From assembly GCA_902756345.1 (NCBI GenBank), contig CACVQR010000004.1, forward strand, positions 186,001 through 250,000: DNA of 64,000 nucleotides, in the 5' to 3' direction. This DNA is from Fibrobacter succinogenes (GTDB lineage: Bacteria; Fibrobacterota; Fibrobacteria; Fibrobacterales; Fibrobacteraceae). Positions within the stretch are counted from its first letter, which is position 1, and each line of letters begins with the position of its first letter. The notes under the pieces are model-generated. The model was not told the DNA's origin, ran no database searches, and was given only the letters and a program-made list of their open reading frames with translations. A program made the translations under genes and the position numbers. Shown piece by piece: positions 40,915-48,845 of this stretch.

Positions 40915-42215
40915 TTTCCGCATAGATAAAGCGGCAAATGCAAGGTTTCCGTTTGTCCGTCATTCGTCACGGCGATATTCTTTTGCGAAAGTACGAATCC
41001 TTTCTTAGGCGAAAATCTCTTGCAAAAGACTCCATAGCTTTTCGCTTTCGTGTGTTCTTCCGCCTTGACTTCGATCGGCATCAACTCGTTTTTAATCTCA
41101 ATCAGAAAATCGAGTTCAGCCTTGTTCTCGGACCGCCAGAAATAAGGGTGCAGCCCCTGCTTCACAAGTTCATTCATTACATAGTTTTCCGTAAACGCAC
41201 CCTTGAAAGTTGCGTACAGCGGTGCCTCTTCAAGAATCGTGCTAGCGTCAATTCCAGACTTCACGCGCAGCAACCCGACATCGCTCATATAGACCTTGAA
41301 AACCGTGCCGTTGGCATTGTTCGATAGCGGCAGTTCCGCATTCGTCACACATTCTAGTTTGTGCAAAAGTCCCGCATTAAAAAGCCATTGCAGCGCATCT
41401 TCCAAATCAGCAGCACGCTTGCCCGCCTTCACATGCGAGAACATGAACTTGTTGTTGTCCTTTGCCAGTTGTTTGGGAACGGAATCCCAGATAAGCCCTA
41501 GTTTCGGAATATCCGATGGAGGAGCATGCTTTGAAAAATCGTCCCCATAATCCAAAAGAATGTTTTTCAGGATTCGGTCCACTTTTTCAAAATCATTTTC
41601 CTGTACAAACGACGCTACCGCAGCAGGCATACCGCCGACAACATAATAAAGTTTCAGATAATTCTGTAGCGGAATCGTGTACATTTCCGGTAGCGCACGA
41701 CGCAGGTCATAGTTCGAAAGACCTTCGAGCAGAGAGCGGCCGTCATCAATCGCCATCAAGAATTCCTCAAAACTCATGGGGAACATCTGCAGGCGTTCCA
41801 CCTTCCCCACGGGGAAAGAAATTTCCGACTTGCGGATAACCACTCCCAAGAGAGATCCTGCAGCAATCACATGAAGCCCGGAACGATCTTCGCAGAAATA
41901 CTTCAGGCTCGTTATGGCCTTGGGGCACGCCTGGATTTCGTCGAAAAAGACAAGCGTCTTCCCATCCGTAATTTTCTGCCTGGAATAACGTTCCAGTTCC
42001 ACCACAATGCGAGAGACATCGAAATCGTACTCGAAGATGGACTGCAGGGCAGTATTTCCTTCGAAATTGAAATACGCCAGATTTTCAAAAAAACGGTTCC
42101 CAAAAACCTTGATTGCGTAGGTTTTTCCGCACTGACGTACCCCGGTCACCACCAGCGGCTTACGCCCTGGCTCAGACATCCATTCTATGAAATTTTTCAG
42201 TATTTCGCGTTCCAC
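40902..42215 (-). CDS. AAA ATPase with DUF4143 domain (1)
   Basis: A 437-residue protein. Walker A is VVTGVRQCGKTYAI (residues 22-35), Walker B is TLVFFDEIQACPKAI, and an arginine-finger-like segment reads VIAAGSLLGVVIRK. The central region YVVGGMPAAVASFVQ and the C-terminal DUF4143 part (MSDVGLLRVKSGID; FWRSENKAELDFLIEIKNELMPIEVKA) end in a PD-(D/E)xK-like 'E-D-F-...-EVK' pattern. This is the widespread AAA_14/DUF4143 family of unknown function, often in variable regions. A second, diverged member lies 6 kb away. Its 3' end abuts a hydrolase fragment, a sign of insertion or replacement. Confidence 0.85.
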   Translation of the reverse strand: MEREILKNFIEWMSEPGRKPLVVTGVRQCGKTYAIKVFGNRFFENLAYFNFEGNTALQSIFEYDFDVSRIVVELERYSRQKITDGKTLVFFDEIQACPKAITSLKYFCEDRSGLHVIAAGSLLGVVIRKSEISFPVGKVERLQMFPMSFEEFLMAIDDGRSLLEGLSNYDLRRALPEMYTIPLQNYLKLYYVVGGMPAAVASFVQENDFEKVDRILKNILLDYGDDFSKHAPPSDIPKLGLIWDSVPKQLAKDNNKFMFSHVKAGKRAADLEDALQWLFNAGLLHKLECVTNAELPLSNNANGTVFKVYMSDVGLLRVKSGIDASTILEEAPLYATFKGAFTENYVMNELVKQGLHPYFWRSENKAELDFLIEIKNELMPIEVKAEEHTKAKSYGVFCKRFSPKKGFVLSQKNIAVTNDGQTETLHLPLYLCGKMFR

Positions 42216-42305
42216 GCTCCAAAATCTACATTATTCATATCAATTTTGCAATAGTTTCTGCATTTTTCATACGAATAACGCAAGTTCTTCCGCATTTTCC
42301 GCATT

Positions 42306-43016
42306 TTAGCCTTCAAATTTCCAGCCGCAGTCGTTGTGGTAAATCATCTGGCGGGTCATGCCGCCGTCGATACAGATGTTTTCGCCGGTGATGAAGCCGG
42401 CCTTGTCGCTCGCGAGGTAAAGCACCATGTTCGCGATGTCCAAGGGGTTCCCGACGCGGCCTGCGGGCTGCTGCGTAGCATCGGGGCCTTCGTAGACCTT
42501 GAAATCCGTATCGATCCAGCCCGGTGAAATGGAATTCACGCGGACGCGGCCCGCAAAACTCACGGCAAGCGCATGGGTAAGGGCTGCAATTCCGCCCTTC
42601 GCCGCCGTATAGCTTTCTGTTTGCGGTTGGCTCATGCGGTCGCGACTCGAAGAAATGTTTATAATGCTCGCGCCCTTCGCGAAATGCGGTGCGAAAAGTT
42701 TCGCGAGGTAGAACGGGGCCGTCACGCCGACCGCCAGCGCGTAGCTGAATTCCTCGTAACTGCACTCGTCAATGCCCTTCATCAGCGGGAGCGCGTTGTT
42801 CACCAGCACATCCACGTGCCCATACTTTTCGATGACGAACTGCGCAAATTTTTCAAGAACATCCTTCTTGGAAAGGTCCCCCACAAAGCAAGGATTCTCG
42901 CGGATGTCGATATACGCGACCTTCGCCCCCTCTTTCTCGAATTCACTCACGACGGTAGCGCCAATCCCGTGGGCACCGCCCGTCACCACGACCACTTTAT
43001 TTTCAAACGATTTCAT
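42306..43016 (-). CDS. SDR-family oxidoreductase
   Basis: A 236-residue short-chain dehydrogenase. The NAD(P)-binding motif is VVVTGGAHGIGATV (residues 8-21), the NNA motif VLVNNALPLM, the active site Ser in IINISSSRDR, and the catalytic YTAAK (Tyr/Lys, about 143-147). The tail is TGENICIDGGMTRQ. It is an NAD(P)H-dependent oxidoreductase of unknown substrate. TATATTTA (43022-43029, minus) ends 5 bases before the ATG, so the message may be leaderless. It stands alone between the AAA/DUF4143 gene and the divergent membrane protein. Confidence 0.88.
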   Translation of the reverse strand: MKSFENKVVVVTGGAHGIGATVVSEFEKEGAKVAYIDIRENPCFVGDLSKKDVLEKFAQFVIEKYGHVDVLVNNALPLMKGIDECSYEEFSYALAVGVTAPFYLAKLFAPHFAKGASIINISSSRDRMSQPQTESYTAAKGGIAALTHALAVSFAGRVRVNSISPGWIDTDFKVYEGPDATQQPAGRVGNPLDIANMVLYLASDKAGFITGENICIDGGMTRQMIYHNDCGWKFEG

Positions 43017-43063
43017 GTTGGTAAATATACCTTTCTCACCGCAAAAAAGGTATTTTTAAAGCT

Positions 43064-43972
43064 ATGGAACCAACAGAACCGTTATTCGCGATTATTGCAA
43101 AGATTGTACTTATTATCATTTTTGCAATAATTCCTTTGCTATTAGGCATTTTCGCCAACATTTCGACCAAGCATCCCAGGGCAATGTTCATTGCAGGGAA
43201 AACCGTATCAATTCTACTCACAATTTTCACAGTCATCTCACTTTCGATATCCGTAATATACGCAATCAACGAGCAGGATTCTACACAGCGACCCTATATT
43301 TTTGCATGGTGTATTTGCTGGCTACTCATAGCTATTTTTCCTTTATCAACATTTGACCTCACCACAAGCCAAAAAACAAAAAAGCAAAAGACCTGTTATC
43401 TCACCATTTCATTTATTACGTTTTTCCTAATTCTGTCAGGATCTGAATTTCTATACAATCGAGCGTTTGGATACGTTTTTCAAACGGAACGGTTTGAACT
43501 ATCCATAAACGATTTTTACTCGAACCATCCTGAAGCCGATAAAAATAGCGACATCAATATATTCGCATCTATACAAAACGGAGAAGATGAGTTCACAGCG
43601 AATATAGCCGTATATAAAGATTCTATAACTCTAAAAGCAACAGAACTCCGTTATATAAGCAGTGAAATTATAAGCAGCGAAAAATCGCAAAAAGATTCTT
43701 GTTATCGCAACGACTTGCCGCGTGACTTAGTTCAAGACATTATTGAAGAAATCACCTATTATCAACCGGAAATTGAATACACCTGGGTAGGAGACCTATG
43801 TTTCCATCCATTCGCATTTGTTGAACTTGCCAATAATAAAAACGCAACAACGATAATATTGAAACTTCCAGACATTGATGAATATCATCCCAACGCCCAG
43901 CGTTTAGCAAAAAAAATCGCGAGTCTTGTAAACGATTCAAAAATCAACCCGACAAAAGGTTGCTCCAATTAA
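43064..43972 (+). CDS. AT-rich membrane protein of unknown function
   Basis: A 302-residue protein with four predicted membrane helices in the first 140 residues (KIVLIIIFAIIPLLLGIF; TVSILLTIFTVISLSISVIY; FAWCICWLLIAIFPL; CYLTISFITFFLILSG), then a soluble domain of about 160 residues (FELSINDFYSNHPEADKN ... VWVGDLCFHPFAFVEL-like strands). Codon use is AT-rich, unlike the neighbouring SDR and GNAT genes, which suggests transfer. TATTTTTA 6 bases before the ATG could be its promoter. No recognised family. Confidence 0.65.
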   Translation: MEPTEPLFAIIAKIVLIIIFAIIPLLLGIFANISTKHPRAMFIAGKTVSILLTIFTVISLSISVIYAINEQDSTQRPYIFAWCICWLLIAIFPLSTFDLTTSQKTKKQKTCYLTISFITFFLILSGSEFLYNRAFGYVFQTERFELSINDFYSNHPEADKNSDINIFASIQNGEDEFTANIAVYKDSITLKATELRYISSEIISSEKSQKDSCYRNDLPRDLVQDIIEEITYYQPEIEYTWVGDLCFHPFAFVELANNKNATTIILKLPDIDEYHPNAQRLAKKIASLVNDSKINPTKGCSN

Positions 43973-43980
43973 TAATTCCT

Positions 43981-44511
43981 ATGCTCCAGTTTTTCGATGT
44001 CACAAGAGATGCCCCCTGGTTTCCGCAGGTCAAGGCGCTGTACGAATCGGCGTTTCCGGCGAACGAGCGCATCCCGATAAAGCATTTACTCGACGATAAA
44101 ATCAAGCGGGAATTTTGGGCATTTTTTGATGGAGATACTTTCTGCGGGTTCTCGAACTCCATCACGCACGGGAGCATCACAAACATCGTCTATTTCGCCG
44201 TCGTTCCAGAACTGCGCAGCTGCGGGTACGGCTCGAAAATTCTGCAGGCCATCCGCAGGCAACACCCCGACACGCGCATTGTCGTCGATATCGAAGTCGA
44301 AGAAGATTCCAAGGACGCCGAGGAACTCGAACGCAGGAACCGCCGCCGCAAATTTTACACCCGCAACGGCTTCGACTCCTCCCCCGTCGATTACGTCTGG
44401 CAAGGCGAGCACTACCGCCTACTTTCCGCCGGCGGCACCGTCACCGAAAAAGAATTCCGCGACTTCTGGAAAGAAATCCTGAAAGATATTCCCGGAGCGA
44501 AGTACCCGTAA
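43981..44511 (+). CDS. GNAT-family N-acetyltransferase
   Basis: A 176-residue protein from ATG 43981; the upstream ATG at 43960 would overlap the previous gene. The acetyl-CoA site (NIVYFAVVPELRSCGYGSKILQAI; consensus V..e.rg.GyGs.lL) lies at about residues 70-93, followed by VDIEVEEDSKDAEE and RRKFYTRNGFDS, normal GNAT strands 4-5. Acetyl acceptor unknown. Confidence 0.8.
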   Translation: MLQFFDVTRDAPWFPQVKALYESAFPANERIPIKHLLDDKIKREFWAFFDGDTFCGFSNSITHGSITNIVYFAVVPELRSCGYGSKILQAIRRQHPDTRIVVDIEVEEDSKDAEELERRNRRRKFYTRNGFDSSPVDYVWQGEHYRLLSAGGTVTEKEFRDFWKEILKDIPGAKYP

Positions 44512-44602
44512 GATTTTACAGCGGCTCTTTATGAGCCGAGGGAAAACTGAAACTAAAAAATATGTATATTAATAAACACAATATCGTCAGTAAGGACTTC
44601 GT

Positions 44603-44965
44603 ATGAAACATCTATCTCTTCTTATTATTCTTCTCTATATTCCTCTCCAGGCTGATACCTGTAGACCTATATCCAATGACGATATATCCAATCTTGAAAA
44701 AGACTATGAATATACAGTCTCCGTAAAATCCGGCGTGGTTTGCGATTATCTAATATACTGGAAAGGATATACCAGTGACTTCTTAAAACAAGAAGTCTGT
44801 GAATATATTGACTTCAATTCCAACACAAAAAAAATCATAATTGGTAATACCTATAGATATTATCACTTTGATGAATTCAATGTCATTGATGACCAATCTA
44901 TAAAAGAAAACTCCAATATGAACTGTATTGACCTATATAAATCTTTCAAGAAAAAAATAAAATGA
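44603..44965 (+). CDS. Small secreted AT-rich hypothetical protein
   Basis: A 120-residue protein with a signal peptide (MKHLSLLIILLYIPLQADTC) and four further cysteines (VVCDYL, EVCEYI, MNCIDL and C20), probably disulphide-bonded outside the cytoplasm. Strongly AT-rich with a Lys-rich end. Directly upstream is a GGCTC-TTTAT-GAGCC hairpin of the local repeat family (44523-44537). Unknown function. Confidence 0.55.
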   Translation: MKHLSLLIILLYIPLQADTCRPISNDDISNLEKDYEYTVSVKSGVVCDYLIYWKGYTSDFLKQEVCEYIDFNSNTKKIIIGNTYRYYHFDEFNVIDDQSIKENSNMNCIDLYKSFKKKIK

Positions 44966-45060
44966 TTACTCTTTCCAAAATCAATAGACTTAGTGATAAA
45001 TATTCCCTACATGCAGTAACTGTTGTTGGTCCTATAGCAACCCTTTACAAGACAAGGTAA
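44962..45060 (+). CDS. Possible 32-residue ORF truncated by a repeat
   Basis: The ATG overlaps the previous stop (ATGA). The frame MITLSKINRLSDKYSLHAV continues TVVGPIATLYKTR; its last codons and stop come from a degenerate copy of the local hairpin repeat (CCTATAGCAACCCTTTACAAG). Probably the beginning of a lost gene. Weak evidence. Confidence 0.25.
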   Translation: MITLSKINRLSDKYSLHAVTVVGPIATLYKTR

Positions 45061-45087
45061 AACTTGAGAGCGCAGAATGAAGTCCGG

Positions 45088-46194
45088 CTACATGGACGGC
45101 ACTTCGCACAATCTTTTCTCAATTTCCTCAATAGAGGGCATTGTGCCTTCAACCTTTTCAGGGTAGAATTTTTCCAATTCAAATTCCGAAATACTGATAG
45201 GTTGCGTACTTGATTCCAGTGCGTACTGTGCCTGCACCTTGTCCTTTTCCTTGCAAATCAGCAGACCGATTGTCGGGTTGTCGCGCCCTTCCTTTTTAAG
45301 GATGTGGTTGCATGCCACCATGTATCCGCCCAATTGCCCGATATCGGCAAATTCAAAGCGCCCGATTTTCACCTCGACAACGACATAGCAAGAGAGATTC
45401 AGGTTGTAAAAAAGCAAATCCATGAATTTCTCCCTTTCGCCCACCATAATGCCATATTCCCTGCCGACATAGGCAAATCCCGTGCCTAACTCCACAAGAA
45501 AACGGGTAATGTTGTTCAGCAAACTATCTTTCAGCAGTTTTTCGTTGTAGCGGCCCGTAATACCCGTAAACGCGAAATTGTAAGGATCCTTCGTCAGTTC
45601 CTGGGCCAAATCGCTTGTTTCGGCGGGGAGAGTCCGTCCAAAATTCGTCAACGCCTTTCCCTGGCGCTCGTAAAGGTCACTTGAAAGCGCATTCAAAAGG
45701 GACGAACGGCTCCAGCCATTTTCTACCGTCTGGCGGGCAAAAAACAGGGCCTTTTGAGGATTTTCCTTGAACTTGTCCATTAAGACAACGTGATGTCCCC
45801 ATGGAATTGAAAAGATGTCATGGGCAATTTGCTCAACAACTTGTTGAGTAATTGGAAAATCTTCCTTTTGTTCCCCGATCTTGGGTGCATTTTCCAAATA
45901 GGGGCGATACATAAGATAAAAGTTCTTCATGTACAGAATGTTCGTGGGAGAAAAACAAGTGGCACTGGGAATCTGAGCCTTTAAGTCTCGGCTCAGATTC
46001 TTCATGAAGCCGCTGCCCCATTTGCTTTCAGCCTGCTTGGTTACAATATCGCGCCCCAATTCCCAGTAGTAGCGCAACATTTCGCTATTTACCTTCACCG
46101 CCGCCTTGATCTGGCTCTTGCGATAACGGGAAGAAAGTTCCTTGACCCAGTGAATGTAATCCTTGTCCAAGATATTGATAGATTTTTTCGACAT
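45088..46194 (-). CDS. YhcG/DUF1016 family PD-(D/E)xK nuclease
   Basis: A 368-residue protein from ATG 46194 (AGAGG 7 bases upstream). The N-terminal DUF1016_N half is helical (VNSEMLRYYWELGRDIVTKQAESKWGSGFMKNLSRDLK). The C-terminal half has the nuclease core: FMDLLFYNLNLSCYVVVEVKIGRFEFADIGQLGGYM, with Asp and E-x-K in the PD-(D/E)xK pattern. E. coli YhcG is the best-known relative; family members occur with restriction-modification and mobile elements, and the function is not settled. It is not next to a methylase here. Immediately upstream, ending at its ribosome binding site, is a roughly 300-nt segment full of stem-loops (46210-46510). Confidence 0.85.
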   Translation of the reverse strand: MSKKSINILDKDYIHWVKELSSRYRKSQIKAAVKVNSEMLRYYWELGRDIVTKQAESKWGSGFMKNLSRDLKAQIPSATCFSPTNILYMKNFYLMYRPYLENAPKIGEQKEDFPITQQVVEQIAHDIFSIPWGHHVVLMDKFKENPQKALFFARQTVENGWSRSSLLNALSSDLYERQGKALTNFGRTLPAETSDLAQELTKDPYNFAFTGITGRYNEKLLKDSLLNNITRFLVELGTGFAYVGREYGIMVGEREKFMDLLFYNLNLSCYVVVEVKIGRFEFADIGQLGGYMVACNHILKKEGRDNPTIGLLICKEKDKVQAQYALESSTQPISISEFELEKFYPEKVEGTMPSIEEIEKRLCEVPSM

Positions 46195-46209
46195 AGATAT
46201 CCTCTTAAA

Positions 46210-46510
46210 AATGGTTGCACAACGGTGCGAATACACCGTATAAACGATGCACTATACGCCCTTGCTTTTTTGCTTTGTAATGGAGTTTCCACGCCTTGCG
46301 TGGAATGGGATAATCTTGCAATTCTGTTGGCGGGGGCTTTCCCCGGCATTACCTGTCACTCTTTCGAATGAACCCGAGTAGGGTATTTTCCTACCAGCTA
46401 TCCAACAGGACCGTCAAGAAGGTTGATGGGCCCCGCCGCGAATGCACGTACGGACCAAATGGTCTATGTCGACTGTCGCGAGGATTATCGAATTACGATT
46501 GTAATATAAG
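46210..46510 (-). ncRNA. Candidate structured RNA or leader upstream of the YhcG-type nuclease
   Basis: At least seven inverted repeats lie in 300 bases: ATTAC/GTAAT (46492-46505), GACCA/TGGTC (46453-46464), CCTAC/GTAGG (46378-46394), CCCC/GGGG (46333-46344), CCACGC/GCGTGG (46289-46303), GTATA/TATAC (46238-46256) and CGGTG/CACCG (46223-46238). Two long-range pairings are also perfect: CTGTTGG (46324-46330) with CCAACAG (46402-46408), and GGCGGGG (46329-46335) with CCCCGCC (46431-46437), which are mutually pseudoknot-like or alternative. Hairpin loops are A-rich on the minus strand (AAAG, AAG, AAAATAC), favouring minus-strand RNA, which would end at the nuclease ribosome binding site. No convincing protein is coded. 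Layout and fold complexity resemble HEARO/omega-RNA upstream of iscB, but no iscB is present; this is inference. Confidence 0.4.
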
Positions 46511-46557
46511 TAAATGCGTACTCTCAGTCAAGGGGCACGCCGCCAGTTTCAAACCAC

Positions 46558-46740
46558 TAGAGTTTAATCTTCTTCAAGAAATCCGCATCCAGTGGCCACC
46601 CTGAAGCATCGGGGATTACGGAATCCACGGCGCAATAAAGGCACAATGCCGTCCGGCGACGAATCGCCAATATAATCGAGCCCCGCTCCACGGTCTGCCC
46701 GCCGAGCGTCACGGACAGGGAGTTCCTGGAGCTCTTCAGT
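46558..46740 (-). other. Possible gene remnant upstream of the structured region
   Basis: One minus-strand frame reads SVTLGGQTVERGSIILAI, then TALCLYCAVDSVIPDASGWP, then LDADFLKKIKL and TAG, a protein-like C-terminus without an identifiable start. An 85-codon frame overlaps it in another phase. I cannot assign it. The rest of 46511-46800 shows nothing else. Confidence 0.25.
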
Positions 46741-46807
46741 CATTTCGGCAGCACCAAGGCTCCAAAAAAATGGCCCAAATCGCAGGATTTTATCCAATTT
46801 TTCTGAT

Positions 46808-46886
46808 TTTTTCAGCGTCAAACCGCTTGCGAACCCGCATAAAACAAGGTATATTCAGAAAGTAGATCTTATAGGAGCTCTTTATG
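46808..46886 (+). repeat. 79-bp direct repeat, copy 1 (promoter/leader cassette)
   Basis: TTTTTCAGCGTCAAACCGC ... GCTTGCGAACCCGCATAAAA ... GGTATATTCAG ... CTTATAGGAGCTCTTTATG. About 85% identical to 48745-48822. It holds a TTG-N19/20-TATATTC promoter-like pair and ends in the local hairpin (here extended to GAGCTC-TTTAT-GAGCC). It precedes the 43-residue membrane protein gene. Confidence 0.85.
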
Positions 46887-46963
46887 AGCCGAGATAAAAC
46901 TGAAAATAATGTTCCGTCCGCCCCAAAAGAATCTATATTAAATGTGTAATGCGGAGGTGAAGA

Positions 46964-47095
46964 ATGGATTTTCTATTAGTTGGCGGTTTCGTCTGGTTCA
47001 TATTTTACATTCCGTTCGTTGTAGTATGTTCCATTATTGCCATTCTTTGGTATTTTGTAATCAAACCGATGCTAAATAAACCTTCGGAAAACTAA
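46964..47095 (+). CDS. 43-residue single-span membrane protein
   Basis: ATG 46964 has a good ribosome binding site (GGAGG, 46953-46957) and a terminator 22 bases after its stop, so this short gene is well framed. The product MDFLLVGGFVWFIFYIPFVV continues VCSIIAILWYFVIKPMLNKP and ends SEN: essentially one long hydrophobic helix with a short basic/polar C-tail. TATATTAA lies about 19 bases before the ribosome binding site. Small toxins, pump-associated peptides and phage-like peptides have this form; no antisense RNA or partner is evident, so no function is proposed. Confidence 0.6.
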   Translation: MDFLLVGGFVWFIFYIPFVVVCSIIAILWYFVIKPMLNKPSEN

Positions 47096-47116
47096 CCTGG
47101 ATTACGGCTCTTTAAC

Positions 47117-47147
47117 GGCAGGATTCAAAGTCCTGCCTCTTTTTTTT
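47117..47147 (+). terminator. Rho-independent terminator after the 43-residue membrane protein
   Basis: GGCAGGA-TTCAAAG-TCCTGCC is a perfect 7-bp stem followed by TCT8. Confidence 0.9.
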
Positions 47148-47218
47148 GTCTCACGAAAAGCGACAAGTCCAAAAACATGTCCGCACCCCAGTTTTCAAGA
47201 AAAACTCAAAACGCCTTT

Positions 47219-47257
47219 AAATCTTATAGGGACTCTTTACAAACCGAGGTAGAACCT
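47219..47257 (+). repeat. Degenerate copy of the local hairpin repeat
   Basis: ATCTTATAGGGACTCTTTAC then AAACCGAGGTAGAAC matches the consensus CTTATAGGGGCTCTTTATG...GCCGAGGTAAAAC. Other copies are near 44516, 45037, 46868, 48805 and 50039. Confidence 0.65.
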
Positions 47258-47274
47258 CCGAAGGCTAGATTGCT

Positions 47275-48639
47275 CTAAATACACCAAGCCATATACGACG
47301 GAATCTTCATTACCCCGTCATCAACCGCAAATTGTTTCGGGTGGATTATAATAGACTCGCCCACCCGCTTCTTGAATTTGTCCTTGAACTTGCCGAGCGA
47401 TGTCGTGGTGTAGTTCTTCGAGGATTTCACCTCTACCGGGAACACCTTGAAATTGACCTTACTCTCATTAGAAAGCAAGAAGTCTATCTCCATGGAGTTG
47501 CGGTGTTTTGCGGCATCGTATTCCGTATAGAAAAAGAGTTTGCGCCCCTTGGCCCGTATCATCTGCGCAATCATGTTTTCATGGAGCATGCCCTCGTTCA
47601 GCGAAAGTTTTCCGTCCATGATAGCCTTGTACAACTGGTTCGACGCGATTTCATTTTCACTGAAAGCAAGGCTTACCAAAAGGCCCGTATCGCACAGATA
47701 GCACTTGACAAGCGACTCGTTCTTGTTCAGGGCAAAGCCGACGTTGGGATCGTCGCATTTATAGCAAAGGTTGCAAATCATCGAGTCGTCAAGCCAAAAG
47801 AGCGGCTCGTCGTACTTGGAGAAAGTTGCCGCATTGGACTTGTCAATCTCGGTAAGGACGATTTTTTTCTCGTGTGTTGAAAGGTAGCCCGGAATATTTT
47901 CAAAAATCGCGGAGACCTTGGAATTATAGCGCCTGGAAGCCTTCCTGATATCATCGCGGTAGAGGTCCAGAATTTTCCGCTTCTCCTTGTCACTCTTTGA
48001 AAAGTCACGATTGTTCTCTGCATACGCAACAATGCTTTGTGGCATGCCGCCCACCAGCATATACTCCCTGAAAAGGCGCATCGCTCGTTTATGGAAATGG
48101 TCTTCCAGAGGTTTCTTTTCGGCAAAGCACTTGCCAATATACTCAAGCAAGACGTCTTCGCCTAAGGCCCTTGCAAATTCCTCGAAATCGCAAGGGTACA
48201 TCTTTAACTTTTCTTCTTCGGAAGGAATCGTTATGTCGTCGACATTCTCCTTGATAGAAATCAGCGAGCCCGTCTCGACGAAATCGTAACGGCCGTCCGC
48301 CACAAGATACTTTATCGATTCCCGCGCCCTCGGGAATTTCTGGATTTCGTCAAAGATGATCAGCGACTTTCTCTTGAACAGCGGCTTATTGTATTCCAGA
48401 GACAGAACCTGGAAGAAAACATCTAGGTTGTCTAGGTTCGTCTCGAAGTTATCGCGAACCTTTTTGGAAGCCTTGTTGAAATCGACAAGAATATACGACT
48501 TGTATTCCCGCTCGCCGAACCGCTCGGCCACGGTGGATTTACCGATTCGACGAGCACCCTCTATCAACAGGGCACTCTTCCCGTTGGATTCCTTTTTCCA
48601 CTCCACAAGGCGATCATAGGCTTTTCTCTGGATTTCCAC
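47275..48639 (-). CDS. AAA ATPase with DUF4143 domain (2)
   Basis: About 454 residues from a GTG at 48637-48639: GGAGG lies 6 bases upstream, while the longer frame would run across the promoter region (TATATTTT). Walker A is LIEGARRIGKSTVAERF, Walker B SLIIFDEIQKFPRA, then VETGSLISIKENVDD. The middle has MLVGGMPQSIVAYAE; the C-terminal DUF4143 part has YLCDTGLLVSLAFSE and MEIDFLLSNESKVNFKVFPVEVKS with a PD-(D/E)xK-like pattern. It is only distantly similar to the copy at 40902, so not a recent duplicate. Typical of variable islands; function unknown. Confidence 0.85.
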   Translation of the reverse strand: MEIQRKAYDRLVEWKKESNGKSALLIEGARRIGKSTVAERFGEREYKSYILVDFNKASKKVRDNFETNLDNLDVFFQVLSLEYNKPLFKRKSLIIFDEIQKFPRARESIKYLVADGRYDFVETGSLISIKENVDDITIPSEEEKLKMYPCDFEEFARALGEDVLLEYIGKCFAEKKPLEDHFHKRAMRLFREYMLVGGMPQSIVAYAENNRDFSKSDKEKRKILDLYRDDIRKASRRYNSKVSAIFENIPGYLSTHEKKIVLTEIDKSNAATFSKYDEPLFWLDDSMICNLCYKCDDPNVGFALNKNESLVKCYLCDTGLLVSLAFSENEIASNQLYKAIMDGKLSLNEGMLHENMIAQMIRAKGRKLFFYTEYDAAKHRNSMEIDFLLSNESKVNFKVFPVEVKSSKNYTTTSLGKFKDKFKKRVGESIIIHPKQFAVDDGVMKIPSYMAWCI

Positions 48640-48744
48640 AGGCACCTCCGTTTCAACAGTACGCAAAGTAAAATATACACTATTCACCAATAGTGCGCAA
48701 GGTATTTTCTGTAAAAATCATCAATAAAGCGCGTTATTCTACCA

Positions 48745-48822
48745 TTTTTCAGCGTCTAACCGCTTGCGAACCCGCATAAAAAAGGTATATTCAGAAATCG
48801 AGTCTTATAGGGGCTCTTTATG
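48745..48822 (+). repeat. 78-bp direct repeat, copy 2 (promoter/leader cassette)
   Basis: TTTTTCAGCGTCTAACCGC ... GCTTGCGAACCCGCATAAAA ... GGTATATTCAG ... CTTATAGGGGCTCTTTATG. It ends 23 bases before the DUF4421-like ATG and probably carries its promoter. A shorter relative of the promoter core (GCTTGCA...CATAAAATAAAGTATATTC) is at 51591-51623, before another gene. Confidence 0.85.
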
Positions 48823-48845
48823 TTATTATCTTTTCAAGGACCCCG

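Noticed and set aside
46210-46510. Group II intron, tmRNA or tRNA in the structured segment
   Set aside because: A GTGCG-like start and a GCACGTACGG string suggested group II, but no proper domain V can be folded and no reverse transcriptase is present. No tRNA cloverleaf or tmRNA ends are seen.
46368-46604. 78-codon ORF across the structured region upstream of the YhcG gene
   Set aside because: It runs through many perfect hairpins, has no ribosome binding site and no protein-like pattern; RNA structure explains the sequence better.
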